Below are positions 17,880 to 27,122 of a stretch of 64,000 nt of DNA, one piece after another (within the stretch, counting starts at the first letter, position 1; the number at the start of each line of letters is the position of its first letter). Source of the DNA: Paraburkholderia sp. CNPSo 3272 (GTDB lineage Bacteria > Pseudomonadota > Gammaproteobacteria > Burkholderiales > Burkholderiaceae); NCBI RefSeq assembly GCF_024206495.1, contig NZ_JAMBPQ010000022.1, positions 1 to 64,000 of the forward strand, read 5' to 3'. The notes below the pieces were generated by a model. That model did no database searches, had not been told where the DNA came from, and saw only the letters and a list, made by a program, of their open reading frames with translations. A program made the translations under genes and the position numbers.

Positions 17880-18586
17880 TTAGCCACCATTCGGGGCACA
17901 AGCGTTTGCGCCAGCGCGTAGTCATCGGGAACGCCAATATCGATTAGCTGGCTGACCGCTGGCACCGCATGCACATGAAGTTCGCTCAAGCGCGCATGCA
18001 AAAAATCCTGCTCGAACGAAAAACGCTCCGGCATAACGTATCGCTCGAACGAAGCTCGCTTGATCAGATAGACACCGGCGTTGATAGAGCCCGCGCCAGT
18101 CTGTCCTTTCTCGCGGAATGCTGTGACCCGGCGCGGAGCCGCGGCTTCGAAATCCACTGCACCGTAGCGCGCGACGTCATCAAGCTGCGCGACCGCCATG
18201 ACGACGTCAGCCTCACCCGATGCGCCCGCGGCGCGCAGTTCGTCGAAATCGACAATGGTCATCGTATCGCCGTTGAGCACGAACGCTTCGTCGCCACCAA
18301 TTTGGGCCATTGCCTTCGCGATGGCTCCGCCGGTACCGAGCGGCTCATCTTCGATGACGTAGTGCACCTTCAGAGCCCCGAAAGTGTCACCGAAATAGTC
18401 CTCAATTGTGTCGCGCTTATAGCCAACCGACAAATAGACATCGGCAATGCCCTGCTGCTCGAGCCGGCGCAGGACCCACCATAGAAACGGCTTGCCCGCC
18501 ACCGTAGCCATCGGCTTAGGCAGATCAGGCACAACGGAACGAAGGCGTGTACCGAGTCCGCCAGCAAGAACAATTGCGGGAATCAT
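17876..18586 (-). CDS. hddC: D-glycero-D-manno-heptose 1-phosphate guanylyltransferase (HddC)
   Basis: A 236-residue nucleotidyltransferase that joins GMP from GTP to heptose 1-phosphate. The N-terminal motif IVLAGGLGTRLRSVVPDLPKP is cut down to the family signature G-G-x-G-T-R-L...PKP, and later motifs are EPLGTGGAI and FVLNGDTMT, with the metal-binding Asp in the NGD step. Length and motifs match HddC/WcbM of manno-heptose capsule loci. Overlaps of four bases with gmhA upstream and with gmhB downstream show a tight operon. Confidence 0.9.
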   Translation of the reverse strand: MIPAIVLAGGLGTRLRSVVPDLPKPMATVAGKPFLWWVLRRLEQQGIADVYLSVGYKRDTIEDYFGDTFGALKVHYVIEDEPLGTGGAIAKAMAQIGGDEAFVLNGDTMTIVDFDELRAAGASGEADVVMAVAQLDDVARYGAVDFEAAAPRRVTAFREKGQTGAGSINAGVYLIKRASFERYVMPERFSFEQDFLHARLSELHVHAVPAVSQLIDIGVPDDYALAQTLVPRMVAK

Positions 18587-19164
18587 GCCGGGGTGAACAA
18601 GCTCGATTCAACCAGGCCACAAATGATGTGCGCCAGCAGGATATGGCCTTCCTGAATCTTCGGCGTCGATCTCGACGGCACTTCAATGCACACGTCGCAC
18701 AACTCGAGCATCGCATTGCCGCTTGCGCCGGTGAAGCCCGCCACATACATGCCCTTCTTGCGGGCCTCTTCCATGGCGAGCAGGACGTTGGGCGACTTGC
18801 CCGACGTCGAAATGCCCCAGAAGAAGTCGCCCTTGACGCCGCCCGACTGGACCTGACGCGCAAACACTTTCTCATAGCCGTAGTCGTTGCCGATGGCGGT
18901 CAGCGCCGACGTGTCCGTAGTCAAGGCAAACGCCGGCAAGCCAGGACGGTCGAAGTTGAAGCGGCTGACAAATTCGCCCGCAATGTGCTGTGCGTCGGCC
19001 GCGCTGCCGCCATTGCCGGCGATCAGCACCTTGTTGCCCGCCTTGAACGTGTCGACGATCTTCCGTGCGAAACCGGCAACCTTATCCAGCAGGACTTCGT
19101 CGGCGTGAATTGCGGTGAAGAGGTCGATCGCCTTCGAAATTTCATTCCGGATCGTGTCTTTCAT
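18583..19164 (-). CDS. gmhA: Sedoheptulose 7-phosphate isomerase (GmhA)
   Basis: A 193-residue SIS-domain isomerase turning sedoheptulose 7-phosphate into D-glycero-D-manno-heptose 7-phosphate, the first step of heptose nucleotide synthesis. The signature NGGSAADAQHIAGEF is present near residue 50, and GISTSGKSPNVL near 115 forms the phosphate-binding SIS loop. Length agrees with the family. Its start codon shares a base with the hddA stop codon. This is probably a locus-specific copy beyond the housekeeping gmhA used for the LPS core; that cannot be checked within the window. Confidence 0.92.
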   Translation of the reverse strand: MKDTIRNEISKAIDLFTAIHADEVLLDKVAGFARKIVDTFKAGNKVLIAGNGGSAADAQHIAGEFVSRFNFDRPGLPAFALTTDTSALTAIGNDYGYEKVFARQVQSGGVKGDFFWGISTSGKSPNVLLAMEEARKKGMYVAGFTGASGNAMLELCDVCIEVPSRSTPKIQEGHILLAHIICGLVESSLFTPA

Positions 19165-20207
19165 TAGGTCCTCCAGGAATACGCACCGTGTTCGGTGAAA
19201 TTGCAGGTGAATACCTGACCGTTGAATTGGGCCAGGGCGCGAATCACGTCTGGTCGCTTTGTCGGGTCAACGATGAACATCATGAAACCGCCGCCGCCAG
19301 CGCCGGAGACTTTGCCTGCGCGCGCGCCAGCCGCGATTGCCGCGTCGTAAATGGCGTCAATACTCGCGTTGCTAATGCTGGTAGCCATCAGCTTCTTCGA
19401 GATCCACGAGAGACGCATCGACTCGGCGAAACTGTCGAAGTCACCCTTGAGGATGGCTTCTTTCATCTTTACAGCTTCTTCCTTCACACGGTGCAACGCG
19501 TCGAGCGACGTCGAGTTGCCGCTCTTCACGCTATCGGTTTGCTGCTGAATGATGCGTGCAGACTCGCGGGACACGCCCGTGTAAAACAGTACCAACGAAG
19601 ACTCGAGTTCCGCGCGCACCGAATGCTTCACACGCAACGGGTTGACGATCACCCGGTCCTTGTAGAACTCCATGAAATTGAAGCCGCCAAACGTGGCCGC
19701 ATACTGGTCCTGCTTGCCGCCGGCAAACGCAAGATCCACGCGTTCGATATCGTGAGCAAGCTGCGCGATGTCATATTCGCCGAGTGGAATCTGGAGGTAC
19801 TCAACGAAGGCGTGGACCAACGCCACCACCATCGTCGACGACGACCCCAGCCCTGATCCCGGCGGCGCTTCGGAGTGCGTCGTCACGTGCACGGACAGCG
19901 GAACACCCGCGTTGTAGTCGCGAACGATACGGTTGTATACCCCTACGTGCAGCTCGAGCCCTTTGACCAGGTCAAGCGAGGCCGTAGCCGCGCCCGACCA
20001 GTGCACGGAGTTGTCCGCGGCCACCAGCTCGACGATCCCGTCCTGACGGGGCGTAATCGTCGCATACGCGAACTTGTCGATGGTGGCGTTCAGCACAAGG
20101 CCGCCGAAATCATCCGAATACGGCGAAACGTCCGTGCCGCCGCCAGCGAGTCCAAGTCGCAGCGGCGCGCGCGCGCGCACCGTTCCGGGTACGTAAGAGT
20201 TCGTCAT
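19164..20207 (-). CDS. hddA: D-glycero-alpha-D-manno-heptose 7-phosphate kinase (HddA)
   Basis: A GHMP-family kinase that phosphorylates heptose 7-phosphate at C1 to the 1,7-bisphosphate. The 346-residue form starting at 20207 begins MTNSYVPGTVRARAPLRL, like known HddA proteins, and lies 10 bp after the upstream gene. The longer frame to 20330 would run into that gene and is rejected. The ATP-binding GHMP motif appears as PPGSGLGSSSTM, and the C-terminal glycine motif is KVSGAGGGGFMMF. The order hddA-gmhA-hddC-gmhB, with overlaps, marks a complete GDP-D,D-heptose module. Confidence 0.92.
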   Translation of the reverse strand: MTNSYVPGTVRARAPLRLGLAGGGTDVSPYSDDFGGLVLNATIDKFAYATITPRQDGIVELVAADNSVHWSGAATASLDLVKGLELHVGVYNRIVRDYNAGVPLSVHVTTHSEAPPGSGLGSSSTMVVALVHAFVEYLQIPLGEYDIAQLAHDIERVDLAFAGGKQDQYAATFGGFNFMEFYKDRVIVNPLRVKHSVRAELESSLVLFYTGVSRESARIIQQQTDSVKSGNSTSLDALHRVKEEAVKMKEAILKGDFDSFAESMRLSWISKKLMATSISNASIDAIYDAAIAAGARAGKVSGAGGGGFMMFIVDPTKRPDVIRALAQFNGQVFTCNFTEHGAYSWRT

Positions 20208-20217
20208 AAGCGATAAA

Positions 20218-23200
20218 TCAATGGTTGAAATCCAGATCTTGCGCAAACACCTCACGAATTGCTGCGCTCGAGAAGTTCGCGGCGACGTAAGCGCGCCCCG
20301 CCTCTGCAACACGGAACCAGTTCGCGTCATTGCGCACCAGTTCGATCACGCTGGAGGCAAACGCAGCCGGATCGTCGGTCACAGGCAGAATGTCTTCGAG
20401 ACCTGCCAGTCCCTGAACGCCGACGGGAGTCGTCACTAGCGGCGTGCCAAAGTTCAATGCTTCAACAACCTTGTTTTTGACACCCGCGCCAAAACGCAAC
20501 GGCACCACGGCCACGCGCGCGAGCTCATACAGTTCGGCCAGCCGCTCATCAGTCACGTAGCCGGTCACCACCACCTTGGGCCCGGCCAGCGCCTTCACCT
20601 CGTCGGTCGGATTGGAGCCAACCAGCGAAAGCTGAATATGCGGCAGTTCCGCACTAATGCGCGGCATGATCTCGTTCACGAGCCACTTCGCTGCGTCGAC
20701 GTTGGGCGGATGACCAAAACCGGCAACGAAAACAATCTGGCTGCGCTCGTGCAGCGTATCGGCGTTCTCGTTGTCCGGACGAGGCTCGAAAAAATAAGGC
20801 GGCAATGCACGCGCTGCCACTCCGGGTGCCATCTTGTTGACGGTCTCGGCTTCCGTTGCCGACGGGTAATACACCTGATCGACAGCGTTCCAGACTTTCA
20901 GCTCGAGCTGACGTTCGCTCTCGGCCTGGCGCAGCAATTTCTGCTCGCCCGACACCTCCGCCTGCTTCAAGGTGCGCTCGAAGTGCAGGTCGTGGCCGTA
21001 ATAAAGCAACTTGGCAGCGGGCGCGTACTTGCGCAACGGCTCGATGAACGGCTCGCTGACATACGGCCGATTCAAAAATGCGAAGTCGATAGTTTGATCG
21101 GTATTCCTGATCCAGTCGTCAAAGCCATCGATGAACTCCGGACCATAAAAGACCTCGACGCCCATTTGCTGCAACGGCTTTACGTAGACTTCGTCGTACC
21201 AGAGATTCTGCGGCCAGAACTTGACGTTGAGCCCCATCTCGAGGAATACACGAATGAAGCACATCAGCGAGCGCGAACCCGCATCGCGATCGGGCTGCGG
21301 CACATAGTGATCAACGATCAAAACGGTCTTGCGGTTACGCGTGCGATCACGCGCCGCACTCACGTGTGTGCCGTTATCGAAGTGCTGCGAGTTGAGAATC
21401 TCGCGCCAACGTTCGCGAAACTTCTTCTGGTTCTCGACCTGGTAAGCCTTGATGCCAGATCCGATATCCGTTCCGTTCGAAATCCCTTCATAGTGGACAA
21501 TGACCGATTCCGGCTGATAATAGACCGATTTACCCGCCTGACGGACCTTGAATGCCAGGTCGGAGTCTTCGCAGTAGGCCGGCAGATAGTACTCGTCGAA
21601 ACCTCCCAGTTCGTCCCATAGCTCCTTTCGGAGCAACAACGACGCACCTGAGGCGTAGTCGATTTCCTTGACGTAGTTGTAGGCGCTCTTGGATGGATCG
21701 TCGAGACGCCCGAAATTCCACGCAGAGCCGTCCTTCCACATGATCCCGCCCGCTTCCTGGAGACGCCCATCGGGATAGACGAGCTTGGAGCCGACCATGC
21801 CGCAATCCGGACGCGCGTTGAACAATGCGACCATCGAGTCGAGCCATCCGGGCGTAACTTCCGTATCGTTATTCAGGAAGTAGACGAATTCGCCACGAGC
21901 GTGCGTCGCCGCGTGATTGCAGGAACCGATGAATCCCAGATTCTCCGGGTTCGACAGGAAGCGAAGACCCGGGATCTCTTGCATCCGCAGAATATCCTTG
22001 TCTCCGGATGCGTCCTCGGCAACGATCACTTCGATCGAAACCGCCGGCATGTGCTCGACGATCGACCGTACGCAGGCAAGCGTGTACGGCAAACTACCGT
22101 AAGCCGGTATGACAACCGAGACCTGTGGATTCTGCACCACCGGCAGCTTCAAGGCAGCGAGGACCGAATCGAACTCTTCTGGCTTGATTGGCGGGCGCCC
22201 CAAAACCTGGAGCAGCGGCGCGCCTTGACGCTTCCAGGTTTCGTAGAACACCACGCCTTCGAACAGCGGGCCGGCAATGCGAAATACCAGATTGGCAAGT
22301 TTGTTCTTTTGCCCGTGACTGAGCGGCAGCGACTTGTAAGCCGCACGCGCCCAGCGTTTGGCATGGGGGCGAAGCGGTTGCAGTATCGGCGAAAAATCAC
22401 CTCGGGCAAGCCGCATCATGCCACGCAGTGGACGCGTGATCTTCCATGAGGTGGATGCGTAGACCCTTGCCAGTTCACCCTGCGATTCGCCAAGTCGACT
22501 TTGCAATTCGTCGCGTTCGTGGCGCAATGCTTCAGACCTCTCAAGGAAGGCGAAACCGGCAATACTCTCGGTCGACCTCAGCCGCTGAAGTTCGTCGTCG
22601 AGCGACAGTGCCCAAGCTGTCCGTTCAGCGAATTCAGTTTGCAATCGGCGGATCTCAATGTCTCGCCTCTCGATTTCGCTGGTCTGGCGATTCGCCCATA
22701 CCGCGAGTTCCTCTTGCCGGGCATAGAGATCGCTGCCTTCTTCGAAGAAGACCGATGCCCCAAGCCGGGGCTGTTCGTGCGCAGTATCCTTCGTACAGAG
22801 GGCCAGGTAATACATGATCGCGTCGAGTTTCGGTGTCCGTACCGATACGCCAGCTCGATCGAGCGTGAGCGCGGAAAACTCAGCGTCGTGCCGGTCTTCC
22901 GGAAGAATGACCGAACTCGTAGCCAGGCGCTGGCCATAGTAAGTGACGCCACTGAAATAGCGTTTCACCAGCGCGTCGAGCTCTTCGAAATACAGCTCCC
23001 GCACGTGAAATTCGTTGTGGAAATTACGATCGTCGGAATACACCTTCCTGTTGGGCGACGACAGGATGAGAAAACCGCCCGGCTTAAGTACGCGATGAAT
23101 CTCCGAAAGCATTTCATCATGCTGCGTCAGATGTTCAAGCGTCTCGAACGAGACGACCGCATCGACGCTCGCGTCAGCCAACGGGATCCCCGTTGCGCTT

Positions 23201-23457
23201 CCCTGCTTGAACGAGAGATTCGGGACATCGCCGTAGAGCTCGACCGCATGGTCGACCGCTTCATGCGAAATGTCTACGCCAGTCACAGCCTTGGCATATC
23301 TGGCCAAAATGGCCGAGCCGTACCCTTCCCCGCAGGCAATATCCAGCACATGCAGACCCTTAACGGTCTGCGCGGCCCAACCATAGCGGTGCAAATGTTC
23401 ATAGCGCATGTCCCCTTCTTCGGTCGGGACATACCGTTCACCGGTGAACTCGATCAC
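20218..23457 (-). CDS. Three-domain protein: SAM methyltransferase, family 2 glycosyltransferase, GT4-like glycosyltransferase
   Basis: A 1079-residue cytoplasmic protein. Residues ~1-200 form a methyltransferase (VLDIACGEGYGS at ~37-48, VVSFETLEHL, LKPGGFLIL). Residues ~250-345 are rich in Glu, Arg and Leu and look like a coiled coil. Residues ~445-690 are a WbbL-like GT-A domain (QVSVVIPAYGSLPYT, FLNNDTEVTPGW, GGFDEYYLPAYCEDSDL). Residues ~710-1079 form a GT-B-type glycosyltransferase (TVLIVDHYVPQPDRDAGS, FVAGFGHPPNVDAAKWL, VPLRFGAGVKNKVVEAL). Its start overlaps the wzt stop by four bases. Placed right after the exporter, it may assemble two linkages of the repeat unit and cap or modify it by methylation; terminal methylation is a known length-control signal in ABC-exported O-antigens. 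That role is inferred. Confidence 0.88.
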   Translation of the reverse strand: MIEFTGERYVPTEEGDMRYEHLHRYGWAAQTVKGLHVLDIACGEGYGSAILARYAKAVTGVDISHEAVDHAVELYGDVPNLSFKQGSATGIPLADASVDAVVSFETLEHLTQHDEMLSEIHRVLKPGGFLILSSPNRKVYSDDRNFHNEFHVRELYFEELDALVKRYFSGVTYYGQRLATSSVILPEDRHDAEFSALTLDRAGVSVRTPKLDAIMYYLALCTKDTAHEQPRLGASVFFEEGSDLYARQEELAVWANRQTSEIERRDIEIRRLQTEFAERTAWALSLDDELQRLRSTESIAGFAFLERSEALRHERDELQSRLGESQGELARVYASTSWKITRPLRGMMRLARGDFSPILQPLRPHAKRWARAAYKSLPLSHGQKNKLANLVFRIAGPLFEGVVFYETWKRQGAPLLQVLGRPPIKPEEFDSVLAALKLPVVQNPQVSVVIPAYGSLPYTLACVRSIVEHMPAVSIEVIVAEDASGDKDILRMQEIPGLRFLSNPENLGFIGSCNHAATHARGEFVYFLNNDTEVTPGWLDSMVALFNARPDCGMVGSKLVYPDGRLQEAGGIMWKDGSAWNFGRLDDPSKSAYNYVKEIDYASGASLLLRKELWDELGGFDEYYLPAYCEDSDLAFKVRQAGKSVYYQPESVIVHYEGISNGTDIGSGIKAYQVENQKKFRERWREILNSQHFDNGTHVSAARDRTRNRKTVLIVDHYVPQPDRDAGSRSLMCFIRVFLEMGLNVKFWPQNLWYDEVYVKPLQQMGVEVFYGPEFIDGFDDWIRNTDQTIDFAFLNRPYVSEPFIEPLRKYAPAAKLLYYGHDLHFERTLKQAEVSGEQKLLRQAESERQLELKVWNAVDQVYYPSATEAETVNKMAPGVAARALPPYFFEPRPDNENADTLHERSQIVFVAGFGHPPNVDAAKWLVNEIMPRISAELPHIQLSLVGSNPTDEVKALAGPKVVVTGYVTDERLAELYELARVAVVPLRFGAGVKNKVVEALNFGTPLVTTPVGVQGLAGLEDILPVTDDPAAFASSVIELVRNDANWFRVAEAGRAYVAANFSSAAIREVFAQDLDFNH

Positions 23458-24836
23458 GCCAGTGACCTCTCTTTTTCGACGCTAATGCTCAACATAGGGA
23501 TGCCAATTAAGCCGTGACGCATCGTGCTGTCGACGGTGCGGAACTGCAGCGCGTCGTGGAGCCAATGCTGCTGGGTGTGATCGTCCTGTGTGCCGGATGC
23601 AACGGCGGCGTCGATGGAGTACGCGCCAACCGGCAGAATGGGCATGCGGAAGCGGAATGAGGCAATAAAGACGTCGCCCTCGCTTCCTTCGATCACGTCT
23701 TCGTAACTGAGGTGTGAGTTGTCGCCGAACAACCGTTGCCCCAAACGGTCCTTCACATAGAAGCCAAAGATCAAGCCAGCGATCTGCTTGTGCACGGCGA
23801 CTTTCAACTGAAGGGTGACTAGTTCCCCTCCCTGCATGAGTTGCTCCTGTCGGCCATCCTCGTCAATCAAAGCGACATCGACGATCGAAGCCCCGCCCGC
23901 ACCAAATGCGCTCTCATGAGCCTCGGGATCGAATTCAAATACCTTGATGGAGTTTGCGGGCCGCAGTTGATCGAGCCGCGGATCGACCACATCGAGTGCT
24001 TTCATCTTGGCCTTAGCCCGCTCGGACTTCGCCGCGGTCACGGCCACGCCCTGCGCCTTGCGATCGAGCACATGCTGCTCGGCAAGATAAGCCTCAACCA
24101 CCTCTTTGGCAGCACCATCCATGCGTACCGAACCACGATCGAGCCAGACAGCGCGGGAGCACAGGCCAGTCACCGCGCCGACATCGTGGCTCACGAACAG
24201 CAGCGTTCCGGTCTTCTGGAATCCGCGCAAGAACCGCATGCACTTCTGCGTGAAACGCACATCGCCGACGGACAATGCTTCGTCGACCACCAGGACATCC
24301 GCGTCGACATGGGCAGCGATGGCAAATGCCAGCCGGACGTACATACCGCTCGAATAGGTCTTTACCGGCTGCGACACAAAATCGCCGATCTCGGCAAACT
24401 CGATGATGGAGTCGTAGCGCTCCTTCAACTGCGATTCAGTGAGCCCATACAGCATGCCGCTGAGATACACATTCTCTTCGCCGGTGAACTCAGGGTTGAA
24501 ACCCGCGCCAAGTTCAAGCAATGCAGCCACACGACCGTTGCGAGTCACCTGCCCCTCGGTCGGGAAAAGCGTGCCGCACACAAGCTGGAGAAATGTCGAC
24601 TTGCCGGAACCGTTTTGTCCGATGATCGCCACCGTCTCCCCGCGCTCGATCGACAGGTCGACCTTGCGAAGTGCCCAGAATTCGCGGAAATACTCTTTCG
24701 GTTGTCTGCCGAACAATCGCGACATGCGCGGCAAGATCATCTGCTTGAGACGATCTTGCGGGTCCGAATAAATCTCGTATCGCTTGCTGAGGCCCTTGAC
24801 CTCTACTGCGGTCTGCTGAGCAGTATTAGAGGACAT
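23454..24836 (-). CDS. wzt: O-antigen/polysaccharide ABC exporter ATPase (Wzt) with C-terminal glycan-binding domain
   Basis: A 460-residue ATP-binding subunit. The N-terminal ~260 residues are the nucleotide-binding domain: Walker A GQNGSGKST, signature YSSGMYVRLAFA, Walker B VLVVDEAL and the switch His in FVSHD. The last ~160 residues are an extra beta-rich domain as in Wzt of E. coli O8/O9a, which recognises the capped end of the glycan before export. The start at 24836 has an AAGGGG ribosome site and overlaps wzm by about 11 bases; the frame to 24863 is less likely. With Wzm it exports undecaprenyl-linked glycan to the periplasm. Confidence 0.9.
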   Translation of the reverse strand: MSSNTAQQTAVEVKGLSKRYEIYSDPQDRLKQMILPRMSRLFGRQPKEYFREFWALRKVDLSIERGETVAIIGQNGSGKSTFLQLVCGTLFPTEGQVTRNGRVAALLELGAGFNPEFTGEENVYLSGMLYGLTESQLKERYDSIIEFAEIGDFVSQPVKTYSSGMYVRLAFAIAAHVDADVLVVDEALSVGDVRFTQKCMRFLRGFQKTGTLLFVSHDVGAVTGLCSRAVWLDRGSVRMDGAAKEVVEAYLAEQHVLDRKAQGVAVTAAKSERAKAKMKALDVVDPRLDQLRPANSIKVFEFDPEAHESAFGAGGASIVDVALIDEDGRQEQLMQGGELVTLQLKVAVHKQIAGLIFGFYVKDRLGQRLFGDNSHLSYEDVIEGSEGDVFIASFRFRMPILPVGAYSIDAAVASGTQDDHTQQHWLHDALQFRTVDSTMRHGLIGIPMLSISVEKERSLA

Positions 24837-25650
24837 CGGCGAACCCCTTGCGCGTCTTTTCAAACCAGAGAAGACCGAGCGACGCGACGACGTACGCTAT
24901 CACCGAGTACAGAAGCCAACCGGCCCAGTTGACCTGGCCGCCCCAAATGGCAACCGTGCGAATCTGATCGATGACGAAAGTGAGCGGGTTCAGCATGATG
25001 ATCGCTTGCAGACGCGGCGGCACCGACGAGAGCGGATAAAAGACCGGGGCCATGAACATAAGCAAGGACGACACAATGCCCATCACTTGCCCCAGGTCGC
25101 GCATGAACACTCCAAAAGACGCCAGGAACCAGACGAGGCCTGCCGTCAGGACAACAAAGGGCAGCAGGATCACCGGCACAAAAATCACCGTCCAGGGAAT
25201 ATGACCTTGCCAAAGCAGGATCGCGACGAGCAGGATCACCGACGCCACCAGCATATGGAACAAAGCTGTTCCAATCGCAATCCACGGCAGCGTCTGCAGC
25301 GGAAAGACCACCTTCTTGACATAGTTTGGATTGCCGACGACGAGCATCGGGGCACGCGTCAGACACTCGGACAGCAACGTGTGCGTAAGCACACCGACGA
25401 ACATGACAACGGCAAATTCGATGTGATCGGTGGAGCCCGCCCGCCATCTCGACTTGAACACGAAGCCAAATACAAACGTGTAAATGCTCAACATCAACAA
25501 CGGCGTAATGAACGACCAAAAGAGTCCGAGAAACGAACCCTTGTAGCGGCCGGCAACCTCGCGTTTGACGAACTCCACGATGAGATGCCAGTTCTCCGTG
25601 AGCGAATACACGACTGCAAGCGGATGCAGCAGTCGTTTTGGTGATTCCAT
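24826..25650 (-). CDS. wzm: O-antigen/polysaccharide ABC exporter permease (Wzm)
   Basis: A 274-residue inner-membrane permease with six predicted helices, of the ABC-2 type. The N-terminal amphipathic segment with VKREVAGRYKGSFLGLFWSF and the central FGVFMRDLGQVMGI are characteristic. The ATG at 25650 is preferred over the upstream TTG because an AGGAA site stands just before it. It lies 30 bp after rmlD and overlaps wzt. Together with Wzt it forms the Wzm-Wzt exporter for a polymer completed in the cytoplasm, so a Wzy-type polymerase is not required for this chain. Confidence 0.9.
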   Translation of the reverse strand: MESPKRLLHPLAVVYSLTENWHLIVEFVKREVAGRYKGSFLGLFWSFITPLLMLSIYTFVFGFVFKSRWRAGSTDHIEFAVVMFVGVLTHTLLSECLTRAPMLVVGNPNYVKKVVFPLQTLPWIAIGTALFHMLVASVILLVAILLWQGHIPWTVIFVPVILLPFVVLTAGLVWFLASFGVFMRDLGQVMGIVSSLLMFMAPVFYPLSSVPPRLQAIIMLNPLTFVIDQIRTVAIWGGQVNWAGWLLYSVIAYVVASLGLLWFEKTRKGFADVL

Positions 25651-25680
25651 ACCTGTTCCTGTTTTCAATACCGAGTGCGC

Positions 25681-26574
25681 TTACTGTTCCAAAAGTTCGT
25701 CCAGCGCCAGCGCAAGCCCTTCGCGCCAGTCGAGGCGACCGAGCCCGAAGCGCCGGTCGAACTTATCGTTGTCGAGCATGGAGCACAGCGGACGGCGTGC
25801 CGGCGTCGGATACTCGGCCGACGATATCGGCTCGATTGACGTTGCCTTGATCGCCATCTTCCCGGACGCGCGCGCGCCCTCGATGATCGCGCTCGCGAAT
25901 CCGTGCCATGTCGTCTGACCTGCGGCCGTCATATGGAACAAGCCCGACTCGAATTCGCCGACATTGCGCTCGCGTTGCGCGCGCGACACCACGTGAGCCG
26001 TCAGATCCGCAATCATGCGTGCCGAGGTCGGCGCCCCGGTCTGATCGGCCACGACGCGCAGGCTGTCCCGCTCTCCTGCCACGCGCAGCATGGTTCGCAG
26101 AAAGTTGCGCCCGCGCGGGCCGTACACCCACGTGGTCCGAAGCGTGAGCCAGTCGCCGGCCGCATTTTCAATCGCCCGCTCGCCGGCCAGCTTGCTGGCG
26201 CCGTAGACATTCAACGGTGCCACCGGATCGGTCTCGACGTACGGCGTGCTCGACGATCCGTCAAACACGTAATCGGTCGAGTAGTGGATCATCAGCGCAT
26301 TCTGCTCGCGCGCGGCCTCGGCCAACACACCTACCGCTTCAGCGTTCACTCGGTATGCGAGCGCCGTATCGGTTTCCGCATTGTCGACGGCCGTATAGGC
26401 CGCCGCATTGACGATCACGTGCGGACGCACCGAAGCGACCAGCTTCCCCAGCATCTCCGGTTGCGCCAGATCGGCCTCGCTGCGATCAAACGCGACCACC
26501 TCGCCGAGCGGCGCCAGCGCACGGCGTAGCTCCCATCCGACCTGCCCATTGCGGCCTGTCAGCAAAATCCTCAT
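25681..26574 (-). CDS. rmlD: dTDP-4-dehydrorhamnose reductase (RmlD)
   Basis: The final enzyme of dTDP-L-rhamnose synthesis, using NAD(P)H. The 297-residue form starting at 26574 begins MRILLTGRNGQVGWEL with the nucleotide-binding G-x-x-G-x-x-G, followed by NAAAYTAVDNAE, YSTDYVFDG and the YGASKLAGE catalytic Tyr-Lys pair. The longer frame to 26679 lies inside rmlC and is rejected. It overlaps rmlC by four bases. Confidence 0.93.
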   Translation of the reverse strand: MRILLTGRNGQVGWELRRALAPLGEVVAFDRSEADLAQPEMLGKLVASVRPHVIVNAAAYTAVDNAETDTALAYRVNAEAVGVLAEAAREQNALMIHYSTDYVFDGSSSTPYVETDPVAPLNVYGASKLAGERAIENAAGDWLTLRTTWVYGPRGRNFLRTMLRVAGERDSLRVVADQTGAPTSARMIADLTAHVVSRAQRERNVGEFESGLFHMTAAGQTTWHGFASAIIEGARASGKMAIKATSIEPISSAEYPTPARRPLCSMLDNDKFDRRFGLGRLDWREGLALALDELLEQ

Positions 26575-27122
26575 GCGAACACCTCTGCTTCGGCGAGCGG
26601 TCGCCCTGCCGCATCCTTCGCGGCAACCTGGGGTGCCCCATCGAGCGGCCATTCGATCCCTAGCGCCGGGTCGTTCCACAGCAGGCTGCGCTCGAACTCA
26701 GGAAACCAGTAGTCGGTCGTCTTATAGAGGAACTCCGCGCTTTCCGAGGTCACGCAGAACCCGTGCGCGAAACCGGGAGGCACCCACAGTTGCCGCTTGT
26801 TGTCGGCAGACAGGTACACGCCCTCCCACTTGCCGAAGCTCGGCGAACTGCGGCGAATATCGACCACGACGTCGAACACTTCGCCGCTCACCACGCGCAC
26901 AAGTTTTCCCTGCGGGTGCTGAATCTGGTAATGCAAGCCGCGCAGCACGCCCTTCACAGAGCGCGAATGGTTGTCCTGGACAAACTCGGCACGAACGCCC
27001 GTTTCGCTCGCGAATTCACGTGCGTTGAAACTTTCGTAAAAGAAGCCTCGCTCGTCACCGAACACTTTGGGCTCGATGATCTTGACGTCCGGCAAAGCAG
27101 TCGCAGTTACATTGATGGCCAT
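26571..27122 (-). CDS. rmlC: dTDP-4-dehydrorhamnose 3,5-epimerase (RmlC)
   Basis: A 183-residue cupin epimerase acting between RmlB and RmlD. The active-site His lies in RGLHYQ, the fold signatures are QDNHSRS and VVVDIRRSSPSFGKW, and PPGFAHGF is typical. Length is as expected. It overlaps rmlA by 16 bases upstream and rmlD by four downstream, so the four rml genes form one translationally linked unit. Confidence 0.94.
   Translation of the reverse strand: MAINVTATALPDVKIIEPKVFGDERGFFYESFNAREFASETGVRAEFVQDNHSRSVKGVLRGLHYQIQHPQGKLVRVVSGEVFDVVVDIRRSSPSFGKWEGVYLSADNKRQLWVPPGFAHGFCVTSESAEFLYKTTDYWFPEFERSLLWNDPALGIEWPLDGAPQVAAKDAAGRPLAEAEVFA

Noticed and set aside
20638..21621. A 327-codon plus-strand frame, and other long ones at 18547-19167, 22501-23517 and 23841-24932
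   Set aside because: All are antisense to recognised genes of the polysaccharide operon.
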